In this document: positions 19,095-29,413 of the stretch, one piece after another
Position numbering within the stretch: position 1 is the first letter of the stretch
How the letters are laid out: the number at the start of each line of letters is the position of its first letter
Assembly: GCA_963576735.1 (NCBI GenBank)
Contig: OY755171.1
Span: forward strand, 17,422,001 to 17,486,000
Source: Bedellia somnulentella
Taxonomy: Eukaryota; Arthropoda; Insecta; Lepidoptera; Bedelliidae
Reading direction: 5' to 3'
DNA length: 64,000 nucleotides
The notes under the pieces: generated by a model
What the model was told of the DNA's origin: nothing
The model's input: only the letters and a program-made list of their open reading frames with translations
Database searches by the model: none
Position numbers and translations under genes: made by a program

Positions 19095-20235
19095 TTATGT
19101 CATCGACATATCTATAGTAATAAAGTATATTACTCCTCCCAACAATGTTGTTACGCTCAAAATTATCCATAAAAATGTCAGCCATCAAGGGACTCAATGG
19201 AGAACCCATTGCCAGACCTTCTCTCTGTTGGTAGAAATAATTATCAAACATGAAATAATTTTGCTGCATACAGATGGAAGTAAGCCTTGATAGCTGGCAT
19301 CTTTCCTCCGGATGTAGTCGCTGAGTTACCATGAATTGTGAGATGAAACGTAAGCAATCTTTACATGGTACGTTTGAAAACAGACTTTCTACATCCAGAG
19401 AAACGAGCTTGGCATAGCAAGGAAGAACAACATCCTTTATTTTGTCAATAAGATCCAAACTGTTTTTTAAAGTGAAAATCGGATTAAAATTAGTCTTAGC
19501 TTTCAAAATGGCGTTAAGTTGTTTTGCTAAATTGTATGCCGGCGCAGCTACATAAGAAACAACAGGACGGATCGGAATATTATCTTTGTGAATTTTTGGC
19601 AAACCGTAAAGAATCGGGGGTAATGGATTCATAGGAACGATCTTGTCCTTCTCATTGTCGGGGTTTGAAAATACATAGGATGATTCTGAGATTGCTCTCT
19701 TTAACTCCGAGGCATACTTCTTAGTAGGATCCGACCCAAGTCGAACAAAATCGTCCCCTAGGATGACATTGTTAACCTTCTCTGTATATGAATTGCGACT
19801 CATGATGACAATAGTACTACCTTTATCAGCTTTGGTTAGAACAAGATCGTTAGAATCTAACCTCCGCTTAATTGACTTCATCGTGGCCAACTCTGAACCT
19901 GAATTACAGGTATTCTGAATAGGCAACGAATTTTTGATATCGTTGGCTACGAGACTCTTAACAATGCCATCCCTTTTGTTAGTGACTACAGCAACTTCCG
20001 CATCCACCGCCAAAGTTTCTAAAGATTTAGTATTTAAACAGGGTGTTATGTTATGTTTTAATCCTTTTTCCAACAACGCAATTTCACTAGGAGAAAACTG
20101 TGTATCGGTCAAATTCTTAACGCGAGGGCCAAAATCGTGAGATTGAACATTGCTGTTGTTAGAAGAAGCACTAAAACGATTTTGTGTTAGTCTCCGAATC
20201 TTGTTGCACTGGACAATGTATTTACTATGAGCCAC
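19069..20235 (-). CDS. Penelope reverse transcriptase
   Basis: A 388-residue frame with the RT motifs in order: LTKADKGSTIVIM, ILYGLPKIHKDNIPIRPVVS, KLVSLDVESLFSNVP, EGLAMGSPLSPLMADIFM and the catalytic YYRYVDDIIV. All three catalytic aspartates are present. The start at 20235 is a GTG: codons stay open upstream for about 40 residues (DLLDQKARDLASQ), so the protein is longer and truncated by insertion. It terminates just after YVDDIIVCW because of the frameshift into the next ORF. Confidence 0.95.
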   Translation of the reverse strand: MAHSKYIVQCNKIRRLTQNRFSASSNNSNVQSHDFGPRVKNLTDTQFSPSEIALLEKGLKHNITPCLNTKSLETLAVDAEVAVVTNKRDGIVKSLVANDIKNSLPIQNTCNSGSELATMKSIKRRLDSNDLVLTKADKGSTIVIMSRNSYTEKVNNVILGDDFVRLGSDPTKKYASELKRAISESSYVFSNPDNEKDKIVPMNPLPPILYGLPKIHKDNIPIRPVVSYVAAPAYNLAKQLNAILKAKTNFNPIFTLKNSLDLIDKIKDVVLPCYAKLVSLDVESLFSNVPCKDCLRFISQFMVTQRLHPEERCQLSRLTSICMQQNYFMFDNYFYQQREGLAMGSPLSPLMADIFMDNFERNNIVGRSNILYYYRYVDDIIVCWTGTL

Positions 20236-20374
20236 CTGAGAAGCCAGATCTCTAGCTTTCTGGTCAAGAAGATCAAACTCAATTTGGTGTAATGAGAAAG
20301 ATAGTTCAGAATGTAAAACTTTAAGGTGTAATTTTAAATTGTCGCGAACTGTAAACCATAATAATAATTAAAAT

Positions 20375-20663
20375 GTTAATACGGTTACATAGTATGGCAG
20401 TATAATAATCCCAGGTACCTATAATTTATTAACCGAAGTGTTCTTTGGCTTATCGATTATTGAAGTGTACTCATTGACTTTGAATCAATATTCTAACAGC
20501 AGATTAGAACGTACTCGTATAAGAATAATTTCTAGTAGTTTAATTTTGTCAATAAACAATTGTTTTCACTTTAAAGTTAGTTATAATTAAAATACTATTA
20601 GTGTGGTTTAAAAGTAAAGGTAAAAAATTAAAACCGCATAATGCTTAGTCTTTTAATCTGCAG
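20375..20663. other. no feature recognised
   Basis: Unremarkable AT-rich sequence between two insertions. Confidence 0.4.
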
Positions 20664-20674
20664 AAATAATATGT

Positions 20675-21144
20675 TGAATGTTGGGTGTGGCAGAAGAAGC
20701 ATGAAAGCAGAGTGAATGCAGTAGAAATGAGGTCCCTCAGAAAAGTTTGTAATGTAAGGTTATGTGATCGTGTGAGGAACGATGTGATTCGTGAAAGGTG
20801 TGGTATAAAAGATGATATTGTAAGAAAGATAGAAAAAGGAATGTTGAGATGGTTTGGGCACATAGAGAGGATGGATGACAGTAAATTGGTGAAAGAGATA
20901 TATAGAGCCAATGTGGAAGGTAATGTTAGTAGAGGACGACCTCGGAGGACACATTTGGATCAAATAGAAAATGTGCTCAAAAAGGCAGATGTCCGCAGTA
21001 TGAAGAATAAAAGAGCATGTATGAAAAGATTGATGGATGTAAACGAAGCCAGAGAGGTTGGCCAGGATCGTACAAAGTGGCGATCGATAGTCTCTGCCTA
21101 CCCCAATGGGAATTAACGGCGTGAGTATATGTATGTATGTATGT
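20675..21144 (+). mobile_element. LINE-C, 5'-truncated copy with target duplication
   Basis: A 470-bp insertion flanked by AAATAATATGT (20664-20674 and 21145-21155). Its 3' end is ACCCCAATGGGAATTAACGG CGTGAGTATA and a (TATG)n tail. It is the longest copy of LINE-C here; others lie at 31173, 33530, 57080 and 61905. Confidence 0.88.
20685..21116 (+). CDS. LINE-C polymerase C-terminal domain
   Basis: A 143-residue open frame reading KKHESRVNAVEMRSLRKVC, MLRWFGHIERMDDSKLVKEI, GRGRPRRTHLDQIENVLK-like text and RTKWRSIVSAYPNGN to a stop. It is the C-terminal region common in lepidopteran RTE-like LINEs, past the RT. The codons ECWVW immediately upstream are in frame, so the true protein began far 5' and was truncated on insertion. 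It has no independent function that I can name. Confidence 0.8.
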   Translation: MWQKKHESRVNAVEMRSLRKVCNVRLCDRVRNDVIRERCGIKDDIVRKIEKGMLRWFGHIERMDDSKLVKEIYRANVEGNVSRGRPRRTHLDQIENVLKKADVRSMKNKRACMKRLMDVNEAREVGQDRTKWRSIVSAYPNGN

Positions 21145-21155
21145 AAATAATATGT

Positions 21156-21722
21156 ATATGAATTATGATTCTTTCATAACCACTGCTGATCGTCTGTAGA
21201 ATCAGATGCTAGTCACAATACAGAAATACTTTCCTGTTATATAGGTATACTACCCTTTAACAAGAATATTAATAGCTATATACTACGGGTTCGGAGGAAG
21301 TTTCTTTACATTACCTCAGTTAACAGCTAGATAGCTTTAGCTTGTAACGGGGATCGCTAGTAGAAAATGGAACTTTACATTATGTTAAACCCTGCACCTT
21401 ACTCTTTTTACAAAATAATAAATAAATACTGTAGGTTTACATCAATTATCAAACTCGTGGGCTATACGTTATAACTTGATAATTTACTCATTTGTTAATA
21501 TCATCAGGAGCATTTTTTGTTCCCTTACCCGGCTACAGCCTTTACCTTATTTTATATTGAAATTTTGGGTAATATTTGATTGATGTTTATAATTAGATCC
21601 TTTTAGCCTCTGCTACAGTTTGTGAGGATCTAAAATAAGTTATTGTACTGTGCTAAAGGCAGAAAATGCGCTACTGTAACGGTAACTCACATGGTGTAAA
21701 CTGTTTCTTAGTAGAAACTATA
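21156..21722. other. no feature recognised
   Basis: No coding or repeat content recognised. Confidence 0.4.
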
Positions 21723-21962
21723 TCAACTCGAGACTCGAACACGCCGTAAATCCGCTAAAGAGTGGCAAAGTTACTAATACTTCTGAACATCACCAGACAT
21801 TATTGTCATTCGGTGTTCAGGGTACTCACATTTTGCTTCGACATTATACTCAAGTGATTGGAGCAGGCTTAAATCGAAAACACTGTGACGTTACTAAGTA
21901 TAACAGTTAACAGTTAACAACCAGAATAAATTTACTACACATATGACTTTAAAAAAGAGACA
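21723..21962 (-). repeat. SINE-A, diverged copy
   Basis: Minus-strand copy from a degenerate 3' hairpin through TACTTCTGAACATCAC (seen on plus) to AACAGTTAACAACC. The tRNA head is lost where it meets repeat-B at 21963. Confidence 0.65.
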
Positions 21963-22185
21963 TAGCTGTGTAGTATTAGCCTAGAATAGCACTTTTTAAG
22001 TGGATATTGGGCGATGTGGTTAGAGATCCATCACTTTTCCTTCCATCAGAACCTTTATGTCAAGATCTTTTGCCCTACCCAACATCCAAAAGTGACTGAG
22101 GAATTTGTTCCGTATTCCGAAGTTCTGACTACCCCTTCTAGGGATTTACAGCCGTGAGTACTCGTATATGTGTGTATGCACATGG
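21963..22185 (+). repeat. repeat-B copy
   Basis: Runs from GCTGTGTAGTATTAGCC to the 3' end AGCCGTGAGTACTCGTATATG. It is fused directly to the SINE-A copy on its left. Confidence 0.7.
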
Positions 22186-22947
22186 CTATAGTCCCGACTC
22201 ACACGACTCTCTGAATGATATGCGTTCAGTAGTTTAGTCTGAAGACTGAGTTACCACGGCTATTATTATCATATTACTGGAATATAAAAAAAAATTTGCA
22301 TGTATGCCTTTTTTATAGATGTTTGAAAAAAAGAATAATAAAAAGAATACACCCATCGTTTTCCTGGAATATGTTACTTAAAAATTGAATAAAATAAAAA
22401 AAAAACAAACAGAATTTGGAATATTCGACGCTTTTTACTAAATCCGTTAGAACTTAATGAAATTTACTTCCAGCTAACCTGATATGTGTATTTTGGCTTT
22501 CATATAGTTTAGCGTCATTCAAGTAAGTTTTGACTACAAGTGCAAAAGTTCCTGTTGTTAAAGATTATGTCTATTAAGTCTCACAATTATGACCTAAAAT
22601 AGGGGTAGCAAGAGTTCCGGATTATTTCATCGCCTTCTTAGAATTTTCGAGTGCAATTGATTGTGAAATATAAGATTAATAAGTTTATAACCTCTTTGCC
22701 TTACAATTAACCATCTGCTTTATCATATTAAATATTAGAAAACTTTTTATTGCACATCATTATTTAAACACAAATTTTGTTCATAAATAAAACTGCTATT
22801 GGTGGTCGTGTCCCTTATAATATATTTTTTATACAAACATTGTATTACAGCTTTGCAGCAAAGGTTACATAACAAAGCACTGACGTCCAATTATATATCA
22901 GCCATCTCCATGCGTAAGTTTTGAGACAAGTTATAGGATGTTATATA
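22186..22947. other. no clear feature
   Basis: A segment at 22186-22275 read on the minus strand (AGCCGTGGTAACTCAGTC...) faintly recalls a tRNA-headed SINE, but this is not convincing. The rest is AT-rich. Confidence 0.3.
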
Positions 22948-23125
22948 TACATACATACTTATACTCACGGCTATAAATCCCAAAAAGGACAAGCCAGAGC
23001 TTTATAGCTAGAAACTCCAACCAAATCGCCCAAAAACCACAAAAAGAGCCCCATACCCTTAGTCGCCTATTACGACACTCGTGGGTAGAAAGGGGTAGTG
23101 ATATTCTAAGCTGGCACTTACATAT
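22948..23125 (-). repeat. repeat-B copy, internally deleted
   Basis: Minus-strand copy that keeps the GTGAGTATAAGTATGTATG 3' end and the CCACGGGTGTC-type 5' block but lacks most of the CCAAAAGTGGCTGAGG region. Confidence 0.65.
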
Positions 23126-24244
23126 AATAAAGTTTTATGTAATAAGCCAATTGATTTAAATCCCAAGATCCCTATGATATTCTGGACTAAAATGACTGAC
23201 CTTTTCGAATAAAAATCAAGAATAAGCTATACAAACACAAAATAATTCCAATTATGTAAAATTCCGATTCCGATTTGTCGATTGATTTGACTTAGATTTA
23301 AACTTTCTTAGTTCGTTGATTTTATCAATTTGAATATTGATTTTGCTGTTAATGTTTATTGTTTTACCGTATTTAAACACAATTTTATATTCTGTGTTAC
23401 GAATTTAAGTATTCAATCTTAAATTTGTAATTACGTTTTTTATTCGCATTATATGTAAGTACGCTGTAGTAAATGCCTATGGCTTAAGATTATTTTTAAT
23501 GATAATCTTGTTTCTGAAAAATCAAATTAAATACTTTAATTATTATTGTTTAAATACATGTTTAACCAAAAGACGCAGCAGGAGACCTATTACCACCCCT
23601 CCTTTATATTATAATCTATTCCCTACACAAGATCCAAATGCGGCTCAGAAATTTCTAACTAATCTGGATACCCATTTTTGAACCAATTTTTCTAGTACAG
23701 GTGGTGTACTCCCCTATCAACTTCCAAATGTGGATGGAATATTTATGGCCGTGAGCTGATGTAAGTTACATTTGTAATATTTATAAATTTTTAATAATAG
23801 CATTAAATTATAGTAAAGGAACCAACTGATGAAGGATACATTGATATAATTTTAATTTTTAATGCTTTGATAAGTATATTACATAAACAAATATTTAAAA
23901 TACAGTACCTAATTTCTTCCCATTCAGCCAGCTTCCAAAAGTGGCTTGCGAATTGTTTATTCCATGGCGGATTGGTTAAACTTAATATGAAATAATATCT
24001 ATTGCATTTTCGAGGTGCATGAAACTATTCAAGTTATCTGCTATTCTGCGAACTCAAAGGCAATACGGTTCCTCGAATATCTGCTGCAAAACACGTGCAA
24101 ATGTTAAGGAATGTGTCAACTACATTCTGCGTTATTACGTAATATTATGTTTTTAGTTCCCATCGAGGTAGGCGAAATGATTATATAAAAACGATAGTCC
24201 GTTTATACTTTCCTATGATTTATACAATTTTGATCTACGAATTC
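23126..24244. other. no clear feature
   Basis: About 1.1 kb of AT-rich DNA. A weak repeat-B-like phrase (CAACTTCCAAATGTGG ... GGCCGTGAG) lies at 23719-23757. Confidence 0.35.
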
Positions 24245-24520
24245 AAACGTTCACGCCTTAAATCCCCGAAGTGTAGGCAGAGGTACTAATACTTCAGAAC
24301 ATAACGTGACTTGTCGCTTGGTATTTAGAATACCCACGTTTTGCTTGAACCGTATACTTACGTGATAGGGGGCTTGCCTAGCGCCATTTTTTTTTAATAC
24401 ACTGTCACATGACTAAAGTTATTAGGGTAGGTAGGATTGGTGTGGGCTCGACTCGGGGATCGAAGTAACGCCTCTCTGCATCATAAACGTATGCTCTAAC
24501 CACTAAGCTATCTTGGTACA
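24245..24520 (-). repeat. SINE-A variant with a different tRNA head
   Basis: The body is SINE-A, but the minus-strand head reads GATAGCTTAGTGGTTAGAGC and CTTCGATCCCCGAGTCGAG, distinct from the AGCCCAGTGGG / GTTCAAATCC head of the other copies. The internal promoter boxes are still recognisable. Confidence 0.7.
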
Positions 24521-24796
24521 TTAAAATATATTTGTTTACTACCATATATTTTTTAGAAATCGTTTATTTGATTTAATGCCTCTGAGTTTTGCAGCAATTC
24601 TTCTTTTGGTTCTAAATATTGTGAAGTCATCAAATTCTGGCATTAAGCTACATGCCTAGTCCTATACGCTTGACTACTTTCAAGTCAGCCAGCCCGTATT
24701 AGTTTATCCAGCACTGTGCGTATTTATATCAGCATCAACTAGTTTCGTCTAGCCTGATATCGTTTATCCTTTCGGGCTGCGGATAATTTAATTTGG

Positions 24797-25105
24797 ATAA
24801 TAATTATTATTATTATTAGCCATTTATGTCCCACTGCTGGGCAAAGGCCTCTCTCCCCTTCTTCCACTCCAGACGGTTTTGAGCGGTCTCCCACCACTTC
24901 TTATCCCAGAGACCCAACTCGTCACTCCATCTTTTCCTTGGTCGGCCACGCTTTCTCTTTACAGCAGGAGTCCATTGCGTGGCTCTTTTGGCCCATCGGT
25001 CCGGGTGCATCCGAGCAACGTGGCCGGCCCAATCCCACTTCAATTGGGCCGCCTTCTGAGCTACATCTATAATTTTTGTCTTTGAGCGCAACTTTTTAAT
25101 TAATC
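24797..25105 (-). mobile_element. RTE LINE 3' fragment
   Basis: Minus-strand copy ending CAGTGGGACATAAATGGC and an (AAT)n tail (24797-24815 on plus). Its coding part occupies 24816-25091. It is 5'-truncated near 25105. Confidence 0.85.
24816..25091 (-). CDS. RTE polymerase C-terminal fragment
   Basis: Ninety-one residues including KTKIIDVAQKAAQLKWDWAG, HVARMHPDRWAKRATQW, KRGRPRKRWSDEL and QNRLEWKKGREAFAQQW. This is the conserved C-terminal tail of insect RTE polymerases, downstream of RT. It resembles the last third of the 27466-28281 protein. The terminal codons lie in the shared 3' end of the element. Confidence 0.88.
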   Translation of the reverse strand: MRSKTKIIDVAQKAAQLKWDWAGHVARMHPDRWAKRATQWTPAVKRKRGRPRKRWSDELGLWDKKWWETAQNRLEWKKGREAFAQQWDING

Positions 25106-26074
25106 CAATCGCACATATAAAGAATAAGTATGTGCTGGGCCTAAATAGATAATCCTGAAATCGGGTCTGGCCGCTATCAGACCACTTTTATGTTATATAT
25201 GATACATAGCCGGTATCAGATATAACACAAAAGATGCTTCTAACCGAGGAGTACCAGTAGATACTAATAATTATAAAAAATTTATATCTACTACAGAATA
25301 AAAAATCATGTTTATGTATTGGTATAGATAATTAAAGGATAAATATTAAGAGGCAGTATTTTCGATGTTTTTGCTTTGGAACCAATTTTGGATATTTAAT
25401 AGGAAAGAGAACGTAAAAATTTGGTATACTTGGTGACAGGTTTCCAACCACAATGTCCACAAATAATTCAAAGGTCTCATACTCTTACTAACCAAAAATG
25501 GTGGTGCTCCTTTAAGTCCTTATTTTTTAATCTCTAGCTCTTAATATAAAACATACGTAAGTGATTCCATTAAATTTCGTAGGACAATCCCGATTTTTAT
25601 AAATAATATATATCTGATAGTTCCAAGTTTTAATGACCTTTATTGCACAGTCAAACTTTTGATTTCCCCAAAACTTTTCACTCCGTGATAGTCTCTTAGA
25701 GTGCCTTGTAGAAACGTGCGGAATCGTTTGTCCATTGTGGGGAAACTGCAAAGATATCCTGCCCAGTTCAGCCCACCTTGTACCAATTTATAAATCGTAT
25801 TTATACTTTGTATGAAAAATTAGTTGATTTCACATTGCAGTATATGTTTTTTTTCTTTACAGCACAATAACATATGCTTGCAAAAAAAAATTACGTTTCG
25901 CGACAAGGAACCAGACTATCCTAAGCGTGTCGTTAATCAATCTCATTATTCATATACTCACAACTAAAAATCCCTAAAAGATATAACCAGATTTTCAGAA
26001 TAAATAACTTAAAACCAGATCTTCCGAATTTTAAATGGAAACTTTAATGTTCTATGAATATATTAATAATTTTA
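25106..26074. other. no clear feature
   Basis: No frame or repeat supported. Bases 25945-26005 contain a scrap of repeat-B 3' end on the minus strand. Confidence 0.35.
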
Positions 26075-26355
26075 ACATACGTATACTCAAGGCTATAAAC
26101 CCCTAAATTGGGTGGTCCGAGTTACAGAATACGAAATTCTTCAGCAACTTTTAGAAGTTTAGTGGGGAATAGATTGAAAAAATTAAAAGAAGGTGGTTAA
26201 AATAATGTGTTGTTCGTGATGAGTCTTCAATCGCTTCGCCCAAAATCACTTAAAGAAACTCCAATACCATAAGTCATCTTTTAAGACACCCGTGGGTAGA
26301 AAGGGGTATTGATATTCTAAGTCGGTACTACACATCATAGCTGGTACTACACGGC
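26075..26355 (-). repeat. repeat-B copy
   Basis: Minus-strand copy with TACTCAAGGCTATAAACCCC at its 3' end and CCGTGGGTAGAAAGGGGTA near its 5' end; the terminal GTCGGTACTACAC is partly duplicated (26320-26355). Confidence 0.7.
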
Positions 26356-26896
26356 AAATTTTATATCAATGTTAAAATTAAATATCAAACCATGAGTAAC
26401 ACAGCGAAAAATCTTAATTTAATAAATAAATAGAATAAAAGATTTTATTTGTCTTTTTACACATACAAAAAAAACTATATAATAATACAGTGAAAAGAAG
26501 TTAAAAGAAGAACTAATTAAATAACAATAAACAAAAGACAAAATGGTTACGAGCTCGGTCTAACCCTTTGAGTAGTGAAGTATATGGAGATCACATAATG
26601 TTCTATATAAACTTTTCTGTCAAAATTGTGTTTGACGAAATGATTAGCTGTTGTTGTCTCTGTCTGATGATAGTATTTTTGTGGGTGTCATTAAGACCAA
26701 CACCATTTTAATAATGCTGGCCACAAGAATCTTATACATAACTATATATAGAATTCGTGGATGAATCCGCCATTTAAGTTTCAAAGTTTTTTGTTGTCTA
26801 TGGTTTGATTTGTTTGTAAACATTGAAATTTTGTAGAATAATAACAATTATTATTTGTGAAATAAACAGTGGTATAGTGATGAAATTCTGTTAAAA
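26356..26896. other. possible upstream region of the THAP remnant
   Basis: AT-rich; no promoter element could be supported. It lies directly 5' of the THAP exon 1 start codon. Confidence 0.3.
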
Positions 26897-26967
26897 ATGG
26901 TGAAGTGTTCTATTCTGGCCAGTGGAGCATACTTAAGCAGGAATCGACCTAATTTAACAATTCACCG
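26897..26967 (+). pseudogene. THAP domain, exon 1
   Basis: From an ATG after TTAAAA the sequence reads MVKCSILASGAYLSRNRP and then NLTIH plus two bases of an Arg codon. Joined to exon 2 this gives a THAP zinc-finger domain (a C2CH DNA-binding fold used by P-element transposases and host regulators). The first zinc Cys is present; the second position, expected four residues later, is Ser (AGT instead of TGT). The exon is followed by GATAGA where a GT donor is expected, so the splice site also looks broken. Confidence 0.7.
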
Positions 26968-27269
26968 GATAGAAATGGGAAAACTAATAAATCGACTATT
27001 AATAGTGTGATTTTATTCTTTATAGCACCATATAGCAGACTCATATAGCATTTATAGCTAATCCTACTTTAATTGTATACTGAATTTTATAGACTGAAGT
27101 GTATTTACAGAGTTTTCAATACTATTTGATATAGATTTATTGAATTTAAGTTTAAGGTTATGTTCAAGATAGAGTTGTATCGTTCCGGACAGTTATAGTT
27201 CACGGAAACATGTCTTCAATCGGAACGATCTAGCTCCGGTCCGAATGGCTGAAATAAATATACGCCACC

Positions 27270-28474
27270 CTTTGGTTATCACTAGAAGAACAAGGAATAC
27301 CAAACACATACATCCATATTCTAAAAGAAATATACAGCAAAAGCCAGGCTTTGATAAAGATGGAGAAAAAAGGCAAACCGTTCAACAATAAAATGGGGAG
27401 TCAAACAGGGAGACCCAATTTATCCACAACTTTTTAACGCAGTATTAGAGCATATTTTTAGACAGATGGATTGGAGCGGCTTCGGTTTAAAGGTTAATGG
27501 AGAAAGATTGAATCATTTGCGTTTCGCAGACGATATAGTCTTGATAAGTGAAGATCACACTGAACTGGAATTTATGTTAAACTATCTAAACGAAGAAAGT
27601 AGTAAATGTGGACTGTACATTAACGAAGAAAAAACGTGCATTATGACCAATAGAAAGAAAATACCTACTAAGATACAGTCAATCGAAATTTTATATGTGG
27701 AAAATTATACTTACCTAGGACAGAACATGTGCTTTAAGAACCTTACACTAAATGAAGTAGACTGCAGAATTAAAAAAGCCTGGCAAAAGTACTGGTCTTT
27801 AAAAGAGATATTTAAATCACCACTACCGATCCACTTAAAAAAAAAGGCTATGGACACGATAGTTTTGCCGTGCCTTCTCTATGGTTGCCAAAGCTGGGCT
27901 CTAACGAAGGAAATAATAACCAAGTTACAAGTCAACCAACGAGCCATGGAGAGAAGCATGTTAGGTATAAAACTGAAAGATAGGAAAAGGAATACTGAAA
28001 TAAGGCAGACAACAAAAATCGTCGACGCCGCCGAGCTGGCCTGCAGGCTTAAATGGAGATGGGCAGGACATGTAGCTCGTCTCAAAGATAATAGATGGAG
28101 CGAAAGAATGCTTCATTGGTGCCCGCGAGACTCTACACGCCCCCAAGGAAGACCCCGGCGCAGGTGGCGCGACGACATAGTGGCTGTGAATGGCATTGCC
28201 TGGATGAGAACTGCTCAAGACAGGAATCAGTGGTCCATGATGGAGGAGGCCTTCACCCAGAAATGGGTACCCACAAAATAATATAATCATTTTTAGTTTT
28301 GCATGTTTTTTAAATATTTTTTTTCGTATTTTAGTATATTAATGAATTATTAATCAATGTAATTAAATTAATTAATCAATTTTACTTAAAATTGTCTTAG
28401 AAACTTTGAATCATTTATAATTTATCATCGAAATGTGGAAAATAAAGGCTATTTTATTTTATTTTATTTATTTT
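27270..28474 (+). mobile_element. RTE LINE, 5'-truncated, inserted in the THAP intron
   Basis: A 1205-bp insertion flanked by AAATATACGCCACC (27256-27269) and AAATATACTCCACC (28475-28488), a 14-bp target duplication with one mismatch. The 3' end is AATAAAGGCTATTTTATTTT and a TTTTA-type tail. It begins within RT coding sequence (SLEEQGIPNTYIHILKEIY). Confidence 0.9.
27466..28281 (+). CDS. RTE reverse transcriptase and C-terminal domain
   Basis: A 271-residue open frame starting in mid-RT. LRFADDIVLISEDHTELE holds the intact catalytic FADD box. YTYLGQNM, PCLLYGCQSWALTKE, CRLKWRWAGHVARLKDNRW and GRPRRRWRDDIVAV follow, ending QKWVPTK and a stop. The frame stays open upstream to about 27395 (VKQGDPIYPQLFNAVLEHIF); before that the protein is in another frame, so a frameshift lies near 27395. 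The quality of the open frame suggests a fairly recent insertion. Confidence 0.92.
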   Translation: MDWSGFGLKVNGERLNHLRFADDIVLISEDHTELEFMLNYLNEESSKCGLYINEEKTCIMTNRKKIPTKIQSIEILYVENYTYLGQNMCFKNLTLNEVDCRIKKAWQKYWSLKEIFKSPLPIHLKKKAMDTIVLPCLLYGCQSWALTKEIITKLQVNQRAMERSMLGIKLKDRKRNTEIRQTTKIVDAAELACRLKWRWAGHVARLKDNRWSERMLHWCPRDSTRPQGRPRRRWRDDIVAVNGIAWMRTAQDRNQWSMMEEAFTQKWVPTK

Positions 28475-28488
28475 AAATATACTCCACC

Positions 28489-29300
28489 ATGTCCGGAGAC
28501 GTCCGTCGACGAAAAAACACAACGCGGAACGATACGAACGATTGACCGAGCGGAGATGGCTACTTGCACATTACCTATCTCGCTTCCATACTTTTTGATT
28601 TAGACTCTAATTGCTTCGCTATAAGACACATTTTAGTGCTTCAAACTTGAGATTGATGGAGTATACTCCGATAAGTATACTCCGCGGACTATATCTGGCG
28701 GAACCCGCCGCCGCCGCCGCCGCTCCACAACCACAACGGCGAAAGCCCCATTATATCTATCTCGCTTCCACACTCTTTGATTTAGACTTTAGTTTCATAG
28801 ATATATGATATATTATATTTTATCTTAAATACATTTTCTGAAATCGGTAATATTCGGAAAATGCATGCGTTGTTCCAACTTTAATATGAATATTAGTCGA
28901 TTACTTATGTTTCACGATTCTATATTCTTTTGGTATTTGTTTTCAATGCCATTTTGTATGGACTAAGATTACGAATTTAAAAGGAGAAAATAGGTTTCAG
29001 TCACAACATAAACCATAAAATTCCACATTCGATTTCAATGTGCGCTATTTATTGTCATTCTCAAGTTGTTATTTAATAAAAAAATGAAATTAAATCAATT
29101 TGAAATTTATAACATGTCATTTGTAGTGTATAATTTTGGCTGACTGTCCTAAGCCTGTTAAGTATGAGAGTATATCAATTGTTATAGTTTCTAACATACT
29201 AGGTTCGGATAGGAAAGATTGATGAAATATACTCCGATAGGTATACTCCGCGGAGTATATTAAAGGACATGTTTCCGAACTGGCAAAGAATCGTTCCATG
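28489..29300 (+). repeat. THAP intron with palindromic TATACTCC repeats
   Basis: Two ~50-bp direct copies around TATACTCCGATAAGTATACTC (one base over-run trimmed) lie at 28652-28700 and 29215-29263. The second contains the perfect palindrome TATACTCCGCGGAGTATA. Further ATATACTCC motifs sit at 28477. A separate direct repeat TATCTCGCTTCCA..CTTTGATTTAGACT lies at 28577-28608 and 28757-28788, and a (CCG)n run at 28706-28726. No coding sequence is visible. Confidence 0.7.
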
Positions 29301-29413
29301 TTCGGTCATTTCGTGGACATGGTTGGCGCATCTTTAGTTCAAGATAGGGATGTTTTTTTACTATCGTCGATGTATTATATCGATATTATATGAAAAAAAC
29401 CTACTTATTTCAG

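Larger units (their letters stand above)
17859..20358 (-). mobile_element. Penelope-like element with GIY-YIG endonuclease
   Basis: A 2.5-kb insertion bracketed by a 16-bp direct repeat TAATAATAATTAAAAT (17843-17858 and 20359-20374), a target-site duplication. On the minus strand it codes for reverse transcriptase then GIY-YIG nuclease, the Penelope order. The coding frame enters truncated at the 5' end (residues such as LKLHLKVLHSELSFSLHQ precede the first listed start, back to about 20355). One frameshift lies near 19085. A 3' segment (17859-18158) holds a hammerhead-like motif. Confidence 0.92.

Noticed and set aside
28706..28726. CpG island or promoter at the (CCG)n run
   Set aside because: A single short microsatellite in AT-rich surroundings; no initiator or downstream frame.
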